Source of the DNA: JAIXWP01 sp041391745
GTDB taxonomy: Bacteria; Bacteroidota; Bacteroidia; Flavobacteriales_D; Sanyastnellaceae
Assembly (NCBI GenBank): GCA_041391745.1
Contig: JAWKNK010000010.1
Coordinates: 58,832 to 122,831, forward strand
Reading direction: 5' to 3'
Length of the DNA stretch: 64,000 nucleotides
The position numbers were made by a program, and so were the translations under genes. Below the pieces are notes generated by a model that saw nothing but the letters and a program-made list of their open reading frames with translations, made no database searches and was not told the DNA's origin. This document shows, in pieces, positions 45,123 through 54,224 of the stretch. Position 1 is the stretch's first letter, and each line of letters opens with the position of its first letter.

Positions 45123-45590
45123 TTGAAACCGGAAGAAACAATAGATTTTCACATCCGCTGGTCGTGGGCTAAAATTTCAAAAGCCTACAACGCAGAAGCG
45201 ATGAAGTCGGGCGGAAGCATGGCAATCGGCTATGTGCTTCTCAATATCGACAAAGAAGGCACGCCATCTACCAAACTCGGTCCTAAGATGGGCATGGAAC
45301 CCACCTCTCTCACAAGACTTCTCAAATCCATGGAAGACATGGACCTGATCACTCGTCAAGCCGATAAAGCTGATAAAAGAGTTGTTCGCGTTTTCCTTAC
45401 TTCCAAAGGAAAAAAAATGAGAGAGGTCTCTAAAAATGTTGTTGTCAAATTCAACGAACACATAAGATGTAACATTGATCCTGAAAAGCTTAACGTTTTT
45501 TTTGACGTCATGCAATCTATCAATGCTTTATTAGAACAAAATTTAATATTCGAAACGGAAACAGTTAACTCCAATGAAAAGAATTATTAA
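45123..45590 (+). CDS. MarR family transcriptional regulator of the beta-oxidation operon, TTG start
   Basis: 155 residues with a winged helix: TKLGPKMGMEPTSLTRLLKSMEDMDLITRQADKADKRVVRVFLTSKG, in pieces at about 50-100, contains the recognition helix and the wing with D-KR-V. No ATG exists upstream and the next in-frame ATG (codon 25) would remove the first dimerisation helix, so TTG 45123 (KPEETIDFHIRW) is the likely start. The stop overlaps the next start by 17 bp. Context suggests a fatty-acyl-CoA-responsive repressor of the genes downstream; the ligand is unknown. The TTG overlaps a CATATTTG sequence that resembles a -7 box. Confidence 0.85.
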   Translation: MKPEETIDFHIRWSWAKISKAYNAEAMKSGGSMAIGYVLLNIDKEGTPSTKLGPKMGMEPTSLTRLLKSMEDMDLITRQADKADKRVVRVFLTSKGKKMREVSKNVVVKFNEHIRCNIDPEKLNVFFDVMQSINALLEQNLIFETETVNSNEKNY

Positions 45591-47979
45591 AAATGTCGCT
45601 GTAATCGGTTCGGGAGTAATGGGCTCTCGAATTGCATGTCACTTCGCCAACATCGGCGTGCATGTATTGCTGCTCGACATCGCCCCAAACAAACTCACTG
45701 AAGAGGAAGAAGCAAAAGGATTATCTCTTGATCATCCCGCAGTAAAAAACAGAATTGTAAACACTGCACTTCAAACCGCAATTAAAAGTAACCCTGCCCC
45801 ACTCTATTCTAAAAGCTTTGCTAGCAGAATTTCAACGGGCAATCTTACTGATGATATTAGTAAAATTTCAAAGGTGGATTGGATCATTGAAGTAGTTACT
45901 GAACGTCTGGACATTAAACAAAAGGTATTTGAATCGGTTGAAGCACATCGCAAACCTGGTACACTCGTTACAACAAACACCAGTGGTATTCCTATTCACT
46001 TGCTCGTAGAAGGCAGAAGCGAAGATTTCGTGAAGCACTTCTGCGGAACCCACTTCTTCAACCCTCCACGCTACCTCAAACTCCTCGAAATAATTCCTAG
46101 CCCAAGCACGGATGCAGAAGTAATTTCTTTCTTGGAAGATTACGGTCAGCGCTTCCTCGGTAAAACTGTAGTGAAGTGTAAAGACACTCCCGCTTTTATA
46201 GCCAACCGTATCGGTGTGTACAGCATACAAGCACTATTCCATTTAGTAAAAGAAATGGACCTAACAGTTGAGGAAGTAGATAAACTTACGGGACCAGTTC
46301 TAGGTCGACCTAAAAGCGCGACTTTCAGAACATGCGATGTAGTTGGTCTGGACACTCTTGTTCACGTGGCAAATGGAGTGAAGGCCAATTGCCCAAGTGA
46401 TGAAGCAAATGCAGTTTTCGAAATCCCAAGTTTCATTTCCAAAATGGTAGAAAATAACCAACTTGGAGATAAAACGAAAGGGGGATTCTATAAGAAAACA
46501 AAAGATGCAAACGGTAAAACAGAAATCCTTGCCTTAGATCTAAACTCTGGTGAATACCGCGCGCAAAACAAAGTGAAATTTGCTACTCTCGAGATGACGA
46601 AGCCTGTCGACGACTTGGGCACGCGCATTCCAATGCTTTATAACGGTAAGGATAAAGCAGGAGAATTTTATAAAAAGAGTTTCATCAATCTATTCGCTTA
46701 CGTTTCTCATCGCATTCCAGAAATCAGTGACGAACTTTATCGCATTGACGATGCTATGAAAGCAGGTTTCGGCTGGGCACTTGGTCCATTCGAATACTGG
46801 GAAAAAATTGGTGTAGAGAAAGCGCTAGCTGATGCTGAATCTGCAAATGTTGCTGTTGCACCATGGGTAAAAGAAATGGTTGCAGCGGGCAATACAAGCT
46901 TCTACTCTTTCAAAGAAGGAAAGAAATATTATTATGATATTCCTTCGAAGTCATATCAAGCAGTTCCCGCAAGCGAAAGAGAAATCGTACTTGCTCAACT
47001 TCCAGAAGATTCAATCGTATGGAAAAATAAAAGTGTCACAGTTCGTCACATTGGCGATGGTATTCTCTCTTGCTCATGGAGCACTAAGATGAATACAATC
47101 GGAAGTGAAGTGATTCAAGGTCTCCACAAAGCAATGGACCTCGCAGAGCAATCTTACAATGGACTTGTGCTTTACAATGAAGCAGACAACTTCAGCGCTG
47201 GTGCCAATGTTGGTTTGATATTTATGCTCGCAGCCGAACAAGAATATGAAGAACTTGATTTAGCTGTTCGTGCATTCCAAAACACTACTATGAGATTGCG
47301 CACATGCAGCGTTCCTGTTGTTGCTGCACCACATGCACTAACCCTCGGCGGTGGTTGCGAAATTTCAATGCACTGCGACAAGGTTGTTGCTCACGCAGAA
47401 CTTTATATGGGTCTCGTTGAATTCGGTGTTGGTCTAATTCCAGGCGGTGGTGGCACGAAAGAATTTGCAGTACGCTGCGCCGACGAAATCAAAGAAGGCG
47501 ACATTCGCATCAATACTTTCCGTCAAAGATTCTTAACGGTCGGTCAAGCAAAAGTTTCAACTTCTGCTCAAGAAGCATTCGAATTAGGATACCTCAGAGA
47601 AGGCATCGACGAAATAGTTGTATGCCGCGAATTGCAACTTGCACGCGCGAAAGAAGCAGCGCTTGAAATGCATAACAAAGGTTATGTTGCTCCTACTCCT
47701 CGCAAAGATGTTTTCATCCTCGGTCAAGAAGGACTAGGCATTGTATATGTCGGTGCCAACAGTATGTTCAGTGGTAATTACATCAGCGAACACGATCAAG
47801 TAATTTCTGAAAAGTTAGGTTTCGCCATGGCAGGCGGTGATTTGTCGCAACCCCAACAAGTAAGCGAACAATACCTTCTTGATTTAGAAAGAAAAGCATT
47901 CCTCGAATTGTGTACGAAAAAGAAAACACTCGAACGCATGCAAAGCTTACTCACTACAGGTAAAATTTTAAGAAACTAA
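45574..47979 (+). CDS. Bifunctional 3-hydroxyacyl-CoA dehydrogenase / enoyl-CoA hydratase
   Basis: 801 residues. It carries out two middle steps of fatty acid beta-oxidation. The N-terminal NAD-binding dehydrogenase starts VAVIGSGVMGSRIACHFANIGV (about 8-30), with VTERLDIKQKVFESVE and the catalytic-His region CGTHFFNPPRYLKLLEI (about 150). The C-terminal third (about 490-720) is a crotonase fold: NFSAGANVGLIFMLA and GGGCEISMHCD plus AELYMGLVEFGVGLIPGGGGTKE with the catalytic Glu pair. The domain order (dehydrogenase first) is the reverse of E. coli FadB/FadJ but usual in Bacteroidota. The thiolase follows after 17 bp. Confidence 0.94.
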   Translation: MKRIIKNVAVIGSGVMGSRIACHFANIGVHVLLLDIAPNKLTEEEEAKGLSLDHPAVKNRIVNTALQTAIKSNPAPLYSKSFASRISTGNLTDDISKISKVDWIIEVVTERLDIKQKVFESVEAHRKPGTLVTTNTSGIPIHLLVEGRSEDFVKHFCGTHFFNPPRYLKLLEIIPSPSTDAEVISFLEDYGQRFLGKTVVKCKDTPAFIANRIGVYSIQALFHLVKEMDLTVEEVDKLTGPVLGRPKSATFRTCDVVGLDTLVHVANGVKANCPSDEANAVFEIPSFISKMVENNQLGDKTKGGFYKKTKDANGKTEILALDLNSGEYRAQNKVKFATLEMTKPVDDLGTRIPMLYNGKDKAGEFYKKSFINLFAYVSHRIPEISDELYRIDDAMKAGFGWALGPFEYWEKIGVEKALADAESANVAVAPWVKEMVAAGNTSFYSFKEGKKYYYDIPSKSYQAVPASEREIVLAQLPEDSIVWKNKSVTVRHIGDGILSCSWSTKMNTIGSEVIQGLHKAMDLAEQSYNGLVLYNEADNFSAGANVGLIFMLAAEQEYEELDLAVRAFQNTTMRLRTCSVPVVAAPHALTLGGGCEISMHCDKVVAHAELYMGLVEFGVGLIPGGGGTKEFAVRCADEIKEGDIRINTFRQRFLTVGQAKVSTSAQEAFELGYLREGIDEIVVCRELQLARAKEAALEMHNKGYVAPTPRKDVFILGQEGLGIVYVGANSMFSGNYISEHDQVISEKLGFAMAGGDLSQPQQVSEQYLLDLERKAFLELCTKKKTLERMQSLLTTGKILRN

Positions 47980-47996
47980 AAAAGGAAAATAAAATC

Positions 47997-49172
47997 ATGG
48001 ACGCATATATCATTGGCGGTTACCGCACAGCAGTAGGAAAAGCTCCCAGAGGATTTTACAAGTTCTATCGTCCAGATGAACTTGGTGCTCGTGTCATTCA
48101 AAAACTCGTTGCCGATTTTCCTCAATTAGATAAAGATCAAATTGACGATGTCATTGTAGGTAACGCTACACCGGAAGCGGAGCAAGGGCTTAATGTCGGC
48201 CGCATGATCTCACTCATGGGGTTAGATACAGTGAAGGTTCCTGGAATGACAGTAAACAGATATTGTTCTTCAGGATTAGAAACCATTGCAATTGCCGCAG
48301 CAAAAATTCACGCTGGCATTGCCGACTGCATCATTGCAGGTGGTGTTGAAACAATGAGCCCAATTCCCTTCGGTGGTTGGAGAATTGTTCCTCACCCTAA
48401 AGTCGCAAAGGACCATCCTGATTGGTACTGGAACATGGGACTTACAGCTGAAGCTGTGGCGAAAGAATTCAAAGTGGCGCGCGAAGATCAAGATTTGTTC
48501 GCTCTGGGTTCACATCAAAAAGCTGTTGCCGCAATTGAAAGTGGGAAGTTTAAAGATGAAATCATTCCAATTGAAGTGACCGAAATTTTCCTTGATGCAC
48601 AAGAGAAAAGACAAGAAAGAAAATATGTTGTGGATACGGATGAAGGTCCAAGAAAGGATACCAATCCTGAAGCACTTTCTAGACTTAAGCCCGTGTTCGA
48701 TGCGCGCGGTTCTGTAACTGCCGGAAACAGCAGTCAGACATCTGATGGCGCGGCATTCGTGATGGTAGTATCTGAAAAAATGTTGAAACAACTCAATGTA
48801 AAACCGCTTGCTCGCTTGATGAGTTATCATGTTTCTGGTCTTGAACCGCGTATCATGGGTGTAGGTCCGATTTACGCTATTCCAGAAGCTATCAAGAAAG
48901 CAGGTTTACAAAAATCAGATATTGATTTGATTGAATTGAACGAAGCTTTTGCATCTCAAAGTTTAGCTGTTCTCCGTGAACTAGAACTCGATCCTGCTAT
49001 CGTAAATGTAAACGGAGGTGCTATTGCCTTGGGCCACCCTCTTGGATGCACTGGCGCAAAACTTACCGTTCAGTTAATGAATGAAATGCGAAGACGCAAC
49101 AACAAATACGGTATCGTTACCATGTGCGTAGGTACAGGTCAAGGTGCTGCTGGAGTTTTTGAATTATTATAA
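47997..49172 (+). CDS. Acetyl-CoA acyltransferase (3-ketoacyl-CoA thiolase)
   Basis: 391 residues, typical thiolase length. It releases acetyl-CoA in the last step of beta-oxidation. The acyl-accepting Cys is in NRYCSSGLETIA (about 89), the catalytic His in GGAIALGHPLGCTGA (about 347) and the second Cys in VTMCVGTGQGAAG (about 377). It lies between the hydratase/dehydrogenase and acyl-CoA dehydrogenase genes with 17- and 18-bp gaps. A degradative role fits this context better than a biosynthetic acetoacetyl-CoA thiolase. Confidence 0.95.
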   Translation: MDAYIIGGYRTAVGKAPRGFYKFYRPDELGARVIQKLVADFPQLDKDQIDDVIVGNATPEAEQGLNVGRMISLMGLDTVKVPGMTVNRYCSSGLETIAIAAAKIHAGIADCIIAGGVETMSPIPFGGWRIVPHPKVAKDHPDWYWNMGLTAEAVAKEFKVAREDQDLFALGSHQKAVAAIESGKFKDEIIPIEVTEIFLDAQEKRQERKYVVDTDEGPRKDTNPEALSRLKPVFDARGSVTAGNSSQTSDGAAFVMVVSEKMLKQLNVKPLARLMSYHVSGLEPRIMGVGPIYAIPEAIKKAGLQKSDIDLIELNEAFASQSLAVLRELELDPAIVNVNGGAIALGHPLGCTGAKLTVQLMNEMRRRNNKYGIVTMCVGTGQGAAGVFELL

Positions 49173-49190
49173 ACGAATTATCATACAGTC

Positions 49191-50981
49191 ATGTCAGAAG
49201 TAAAAAATAAAGCAATCACCGGTGGTGAGTTTTTAGTTAGAAAAACAAATGCTGCCGACATTTTCATTCCAGAAGAATGGAGTGAAGAACAAGTAATGAT
49301 GAAAACCATGTGCGAGGATTTTGTCAATCAAGACATCGTTCCTCGACTTGATGCCCTCGATCATCAAGAAGAAGGATTGATGGAAAGCCTCATGGACAAA
49401 GCAGGAGAACTAGGACTATTAGGTATCTCGGTACCAGAAGATCTCGGCGGTCTTGGAATGGATTTCAAAACATCCATGCTTTGTACTGAAGCTCTTGGAC
49501 AAGGTCACAGTTTCTCTGTTGCCTACGGCGCGCACACCGGAATCGGAACGCTACCTATTCTTTACTATGGTAATGAAGAACAGAAAAAAACTTACATCCC
49601 AAAGCTTGTTTCAGGTGAATGGAAAGGATGTTACTGCTTGACAGAACCAGGAAGTGGTAGTGATGCGAATAGCGGTAAAACACGCGCAGTACTTTCTGAA
49701 GATGGAAAGCATTACATCATCAACGGTCAAAAGATGTGGATCACCAACGGTGGATTCGCCCATGTGCTTACCGTGTTCGCTAAAATTGATAATGACGAAA
49801 ATCTTTCCGCATTCATTCTCACAAGAGATATGGAAGGAATTAGCTTCAACCCTGAAGAAAAGAAAATGGGTATCAAAGGAAGCAGCACGCGTCAAATCTT
49901 CTTCAACAATGTAAAAGTTCCAGTAGAAAATTTATTGAGTGAAAGAGGAAACGGTTTCAAAATCGCAGTAAACATTTTGAACATCGGACGTATCAAACTT
50001 GCTGGTGGCGTGCTTGGTGGTGCAAAAGGCGTTGTAACCGACAGCATCACTTATGCCAATGAAAGAGAGCAATTTGGAAGATCAATTTCAAAATACGGTG
50101 CCATTCGTCACAAGTTGGCGAAGCAAGCCACTTATTGCTACGCACTAGAAAGCGCTGCATTCCGCGCAAGCCAAAACATCGATGACGCAATTCATGCAAT
50201 GATTGAAAGCGGAATGGATAAAGGTCAAGCTGTACTGAAAGGTATCGCTTCATTCGCTCCAGAATGTGCTATCCTAAAAGTTTACGGTTCAGAAACGCTA
50301 GACTACTGTGTAGATGAAGGTGTTCAAATTATGGGCGGTATGGGCTATAGCGCTGAAACACGCATGGAGAAAAGCTACCGCGACTCACGCATCAATCGTA
50401 TTTTCGAAGGAACCAATGAAATCAATAGACTACTCACTGTTGACATGGTTTTGAAAAAAGCTATGAAAGGTGAATTGGATTTGATGGGACCTGCAATGGC
50501 GGTTGCAAACGAATTGATGAGCATTCCAGACTTCGGCGAACCAACCAACGATCCATTCGAACTCGCACATGAATTAGTAGAAAGATTGAAAAAATCACTT
50601 CTTCTTGTAGCAGGTGCAGCAGTACAAAAGTTGGCAATGTCACTTCAAAAAGAGCAAGAAATCTTGATGAATATTGCCGACATCGCCATTCAAATTTACA
50701 TCGCTGAAAGTACCGTTTTGCGTACAGAAAAACTCGCTGGTATCAGAGGTCAGGAAGCGATAGCTGCACAAATGGAAATGATGCGCTGTACGCTTTACGA
50801 AGCAGCTGAAAAAATCAACGCAGCAGGTAAAGAGGCATTGATTTCATTTGGCGAAGGTGATGAATTAAAGATGATGCTTATGGGGCTTCGTCGCTTCACG
50901 AAAGTGGAACCTTTCAATGTGAAAGCTTCACGTCAAGTGATTGCTCAAAAGATGATCGACGCCAACGCTTATCCATTCTAA
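49191..50981 (+). CDS. Acyl-CoA dehydrogenase
   Basis: 596 residues, FAD-dependent, first step of beta-oxidation. The core (about 1-440) has the FAD/substrate motifs CYCLTEPGSGSDANSGKT (about 143), NGQKMWITNGGFAH (about 180) and YANEREQFGRSISKYGAIRHKLA (about 285). GYSAETRMEKSYRDSRINRIFEGTNEINR (about 390) holds the catalytic-Glu region. A C-terminal extension of about 150 residues is of the kind found in long- and very-long-chain enzymes. It is the last gene of the operon and is followed by a terminator. Confidence 0.95.
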   Translation: MSEVKNKAITGGEFLVRKTNAADIFIPEEWSEEQVMMKTMCEDFVNQDIVPRLDALDHQEEGLMESLMDKAGELGLLGISVPEDLGGLGMDFKTSMLCTEALGQGHSFSVAYGAHTGIGTLPILYYGNEEQKKTYIPKLVSGEWKGCYCLTEPGSGSDANSGKTRAVLSEDGKHYIINGQKMWITNGGFAHVLTVFAKIDNDENLSAFILTRDMEGISFNPEEKKMGIKGSSTRQIFFNNVKVPVENLLSERGNGFKIAVNILNIGRIKLAGGVLGGAKGVVTDSITYANEREQFGRSISKYGAIRHKLAKQATYCYALESAAFRASQNIDDAIHAMIESGMDKGQAVLKGIASFAPECAILKVYGSETLDYCVDEGVQIMGGMGYSAETRMEKSYRDSRINRIFEGTNEINRLLTVDMVLKKAMKGELDLMGPAMAVANELMSIPDFGEPTNDPFELAHELVERLKKSLLLVAGAAVQKLAMSLQKEQEILMNIADIAIQIYIAESTVLRTEKLAGIRGQEAIAAQMEMMRCTLYEAAEKINAAGKEALISFGEGDELKMMLMGLRRFTKVEPFNVKASRQVIAQKMIDANAYPF

Positions 50982-51004
50982 GAATAAATAGAATTACCAA
51001 TAAT

Positions 51005-51033
51005 AAAGACCGTCTAATGACGGTCTTTTTTTT
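51005..51033 (+). terminator. Terminator after the beta-oxidation operon
   Basis: Perfect 10-bp stem AAAGACCGTC / GACGGTCTTT with a 4-nt TAAT loop, running into eight T on the plus strand. It lies 23 bases after the acyl-CoA dehydrogenase stop. Confidence 0.9.
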
Positions 51034-51042
51034 ATTTCTGAA

Positions 51043-51807
51043 TCATCTACTAACTCCTATTCCAAACAAAGCAAAATCATACTTCACAGGATCTACGGGA
51101 TCAAACACTCGCAAAGAATCCATCAATTCCTCTAAGGCTTTCCAATCATTCTGCTTGCGTTTCAGAAGATTCAATTCTCTGGATACATTACCCGTATGCA
51201 CATCCAATGGCATCATCAAAGAACTTGTAGGAATTCCTTTCCACAAGCCAAAATCAACCTGTCGTTCATCTGACCTTACCATCCAACGCAAATACATATT
51301 GATGCGTTTCGATGCACTACCGGTAAGCGGATTTGAGACATGTTTTTCTGTTCGTTTTGGATAGTCTATCTCGAAAAATTTTTCTCTAAATGATTGAATA
51401 GCCGTCGCAATGTTTTGACCATTAAAACCACTCACAAAAGCACCTTCCAGCCCACCATGATTTTTATAAATATGCTGAAGAGATTTTACAAAAGCAGTGG
51501 CGTCCTCGCTATTGAATGTGCGATGCACAAAATGCTTTAAGCGATTCAAATCTGCAGCATCATGATGCATCACAAAATCAAACGGAGCGTTATCCATCAA
51601 GCCCATAAGCTTATTAGCATTAGCTACAATGCTCTTGCGGTTACCCCAAGCAATCGAGGCAGAAAAAAATCCTGCAATTTCAATATCTTCTTTATTGGTA
51701 AATAAATGCGGAACAGAAATAGGATCGAGTTCTATAAACTCTGGACGTTCAAACTTATCTACTTCTTCATCGAGAAAAGCCTTTAACGCCGATTTTGTCC
51801 ACTTCAT
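51043..51807 (-). CDS. DUF2400 (TIGR02757) family protein
   Basis: 254 residues. Visible family features are LDPISVPHLFTNKEDIEIAGFFSASIAWGNRKSI (about 27-60) and an R-rich C-terminal part with RINMYLRWMVR and VPLDVHTGN-like MPLDVHTGNVSREL (about 200). The helical pattern recalls DNA glycosylase folds, but no function is established and none is claimed here. It overlaps the DUF4159 gene by 4 bp and is the last gene of the minus-strand run. Confidence 0.85.
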   Translation of the reverse strand: MKWTKSALKAFLDEEVDKFERPEFIELDPISVPHLFTNKEDIEIAGFFSASIAWGNRKSIVANANKLMGLMDNAPFDFVMHHDAADLNRLKHFVHRTFNSEDATAFVKSLQHIYKNHGGLEGAFVSGFNGQNIATAIQSFREKFFEIDYPKRTEKHVSNPLTGSASKRINMYLRWMVRSDERQVDFGLWKGIPTSSLMMPLDVHTGNVSRELNLLKRKQNDWKALEELMDSLRVFDPVDPVKYDFALFGIGVSR

Positions 51808-52466
51808 TTTGAATCACCCATCAATGCGTACTGCAGAATGTTAGCACCCATCTTGAGCGCTTTTGTACGTGCTTCTTCAGAATCTTTGTGAACCTCCTGA
51901 TCTTCCCAACCATCACCAAGGTCGCACTCCACATCATAAAAACAAACGAGTCTGCCTTGATAAATCAAGCCTAAACCCTGTGGAGCTTTTCCTTCGTGCT
52001 CATGCACCTTTGGCAAGCCATTATTAAAATCATAGGTCTGATGATATATCGGATGCCCAAAGGGCAATTCAATAAAATCCAATTCAGGAAATACCTTTTT
52101 CAATTCTTTGCGAACGAATTTGTCCATTCCATAATTATCCGAAATATGAAGAAATCCTCCACCAATCAAATAAGTTCTGAGGTTCTCAGCATCTGCAGAC
52201 GTGAATACGACATTGCCATGCCCCGTCATATGAATAAAAGGATAATTGATAATATCTGGAGAACTTACATCCACGTAAGGAACATTCTCATCGATATTCA
52301 TATTCAAATTTCGATTTACCCATTTCACCAGATTCGGAACGCTTGTAGGATTCGAGTAATAATCGCCACCACCTTTGTACTTCATCACAGCGATTTGATA
52401 TGACGGCGCTCCCACCATTGAAGCGAGCACCACTAATAGCCCCATTCCTACAATCAACTTTCTCAT
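51804..52466 (-). CDS. DUF4159 domain-containing exported protein
   Basis: 220 residues. A signal peptide (about 1-20) is followed by a domain with IAVMKYKGGGDYYSNPTSVPNLVKW (about 25-50), FIHMTGHGNVVFTSADAENLRTYLIGGGFLHISDN (about 78-112) and CFYDVECDLGDGWED near the end, all matching DUF4159. Its fold is predicted to be related to glutamine-amidotransferase-like domains, and it is often near MoxR/DUF58 proteins in Bacteroidota; here that cluster is 38 kb away. Function unknown. Confidence 0.82.
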   Translation of the reverse strand: MRKLIVGMGLLVVLASMVGAPSYQIAVMKYKGGGDYYSNPTSVPNLVKWVNRNLNMNIDENVPYVDVSSPDIINYPFIHMTGHGNVVFTSADAENLRTYLIGGGFLHISDNYGMDKFVRKELKKVFPELDFIELPFGHPIYHQTYDFNNGLPKVHEHEGKAPQGLGLIYQGRLVCFYDVECDLGDGWEDQEVHKDSEEARTKALKMGANILQYALMGDSK

Positions 52467-52480
52467 ATCTCAAAGATAGT

Positions 52481-52858
52481 TTATTTCACTGCAATCATCG
52501 AAATTTCAACGCGCGCATTCTTTGGCAATACCGAAACTTGCACCGTCTCTCTAGCAGGAAAATCAGAAGTAAAATGAGAAGCATACTCTTCATTCACCGC
52601 TCCGAAATCGTTCATATCCTTCAAAAAGATAGAAGTCTTCACCACGTTCGAAAGCTCCAAACCTGCCGCAGCAAGAACAGCCTTAATATTCTTCATCACC
52701 TGCACAGTCTCCGTCTTCGCATCAGCAGGAACATATTCTCCATTAGCCGGATCAATAGCAATTTGACCGCTCATATACAGCACTCCATTCACCATCACCG
52801 CCTGACTATAAGGACCAATCGGTGCCGGAGCATCATGAGTATTAATAATTGTTTTCAT
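52481..52858 (-). CDS. RidA family reactive-intermediate deaminase
   Basis: 125 residues. RidA proteins hydrolyse reactive enamine/imine intermediates from PLP enzymes. It has the family start (APAPIGPYSQAVMVNGVLYMSGQI), the catalytic Arg in ARETVQVSVLPKNARVEI (about residue 104) and a Glu near 119. It begins inside the 3' end of the TrpG/PabA-type gene (17-bp overlap), so it is translationally linked to an aromatic-pathway amidotransferase. Confidence 0.95.
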   Translation of the reverse strand: MKTIINTHDAPAPIGPYSQAVMVNGVLYMSGQIAIDPANGEYVPADAKTETVQVMKNIKAVLAAAGLELSNVVKTSIFLKDMNDFGAVNEEYASHFTSDFPARETVQVSVLPKNARVEISMIAVK

Positions 52859-53440
52859 AAGATAAAAGCTGCTTTTTATTTTTTACTGTCGATACCCAAT
52901 TCTGTATCATCTTTCTTCCATTCGGTGTTAATACCGACTCCGGGTGAAATTGAACGGCATGTATCGGCCATTCTTTGTGTCTCACTGACATGATAAGTCC
53001 TTCTTCATTACGAGAAGTAACTTCCAAACACGAAGGAATTTCATTGGCAACCCAACTGTGATAATGTCCAATTTGAAACGGAGAAGAAATCCCTTCAAAC
53101 AACACATCCTCATTTTCTTGAATGCAGGATGTGGCCTGTCCATGTATTACTTCTTCCAAATTGCGAAGCGTTCCTCCAAATCGTTCAACTATTCCCTGCA
53201 ATCCCAAGCATACACCCAAGACAGGAATACTACCATCTAAACTTTTCAAAAAGGCAGGCATAATACCTGCATCCTTTGGCAAGCCAGGACCTGGTGATAA
53301 GACCACTGCATCATAACTCTGTAAATCTTCCAGTGAAATTTCGTCGTTTCGAAATACGTCAACACGCTCCCCTTCCGCTTCCAAGTAATGAAAGAGATTG
53401 AACGTAAAGCTGTCGTAGTATCTAATAGGACTATTCTCAC
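52842..53440 (-). CDS. Glutamine amidotransferase subunit of anthranilate/aminodeoxychorismate synthase, frameshifted near the N-terminus
   Basis: Class I glutamine amidotransferase that supplies ammonia to chorismate-using synthases (TrpG or PabA). From 53384 on the minus strand the frame is clean: VVLSPGPGLPKDAG, nucleophile Cys in LGVCLGLQGI, and the His-Glu of FHPES. Upstream, YDSFTFNLFHYLEAEGERV is in this frame, but the true N-terminus VRIVLLD (GTG 53440) is in another. One missing base in the Asp-Asn-Tyr codons near 53420 accounts for it. Restoring it would give about 199 residues, the normal length. No TrpE/PabB partner is adjacent. Confidence 0.85.
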
Positions 53441-53463
53441 AAACAATTACAGAGTTAGTTGGT

Positions 53464-53471
53464 TATATTTG
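53464..53471 (+). promoter_or_regulatory. -7 box (TATATTTG) for the 53-residue membrane protein
   Basis: Exact TAnnTTTG match, 15 bases before ATG 53487, between the divergent amidotransferase and small-protein genes. Confidence 0.55.
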
Positions 53472-53486
53472 TGTAAAGATAAAACC

Positions 53487-53648
53487 ATGCTTCTAAAAAA
53501 AATTCTCTATTACCTCAATCCTGTGAATTTATTCAAAAAGGAAAAGGTGGATATGAATCTTCGTTTCATGCACGGCATCAATAAAATTTCAATTTTGGTT
53601 TTCTTGATTTGTGTTGCTGTAATGGTTTACAGAGCAATGACGCGATAA
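53487..53648 (+). CDS. Small single-helix membrane protein (53 residues)
   Basis: Starts MLLKKILYYLNPVNLFKK. A soluble basic segment leads to NLRFMHGINKISILVFLICVAVMVYRAMT, of which the last 20 residues are a transmembrane helix. I have a weak recollection of a Bacteroidota family (DUF6728) with an MHGINKIS motif before a C-terminal helix; the assignment is uncertain. It has its own promoter box and converges on gldD with a zero-base gap. An upstream extension to 53388 would run through the amidotransferase gene's start and is unlikely. Confidence 0.75.
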   Translation: MLLKKILYYLNPVNLFKKEKVDMNLRFMHGINKISILVFLICVAVMVYRAMTR

Positions 53649-54224
53649 TCAATTCCATTCCACGGAATTCACCATGTGCAAGATGTCCTCGCGCACAAAT
53701 TCTATCACAGAATATTGAATCGATATTCGGTTTTTATTGTTGAAGTAAAGGCTTCCACGCAAGAAATTCTTCGTGCTATCTGTTACAAAAAACTGTACCT
53801 GCGATGCCGTTTCTCCTTCAATGTCGTATAGCAATCCTTCAACATTCTTCTCAGGGTGACTGATCATCGTTCTTCGCAATGCACTCGCCTTCATTTCATG
53901 CTTTGCTGCAAATTGGTAAGCATCATTGATCAATATATCAAAGTTACCATTCACCTTGAGATAAGTGCAATAAATTCGTGCGTCGAACCTCGGATAGTAA
54001 ACGTTGAACCAACAACTATCTTCATTTGATTTTCCCTCGAACAACTCCACTTTACTGTAGCTCGGCACATCCATTGCCATCGCACAAGTCGAATCGAATG
54101 TTACATAGTTATGCTCTGGTAGTGTAATTCGGAAATAGCCCACCGGTTTCGGGAAAGCATCTTCTCTGCAAGAAAGCAGTGACGCCGAAATAATCAGAAG
54201 AAAAAACAAATACCTCTTTATCAT
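53649..54224 (-). CDS. gldD: Gliding motility lipoprotein GldD
   Basis: 191 residues. Lipoprotein signal with lipobox SLLSC (Cys about residue 19), followed by PKPVGYFRITLPEHNY, the hallmark opening of GldD. It is required with the T9SS for gliding and surface protein export in Flavobacterium. Its start overlaps the gldE stop by 4 bp, matching the conserved gldE-gldD pair. Confidence 0.93.
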   Translation of the reverse strand: MIKRYLFFLLIISASLLSCREDAFPKPVGYFRITLPEHNYVTFDSTCAMAMDVPSYSKVELFEGKSNEDSCWFNVYYPRFDARIYCTYLKVNGNFDILINDAYQFAAKHEMKASALRRTMISHPEKNVEGLLYDIEGETASQVQFFVTDSTKNFLRGSLYFNNKNRISIQYSVIEFVREDILHMVNSVEWN

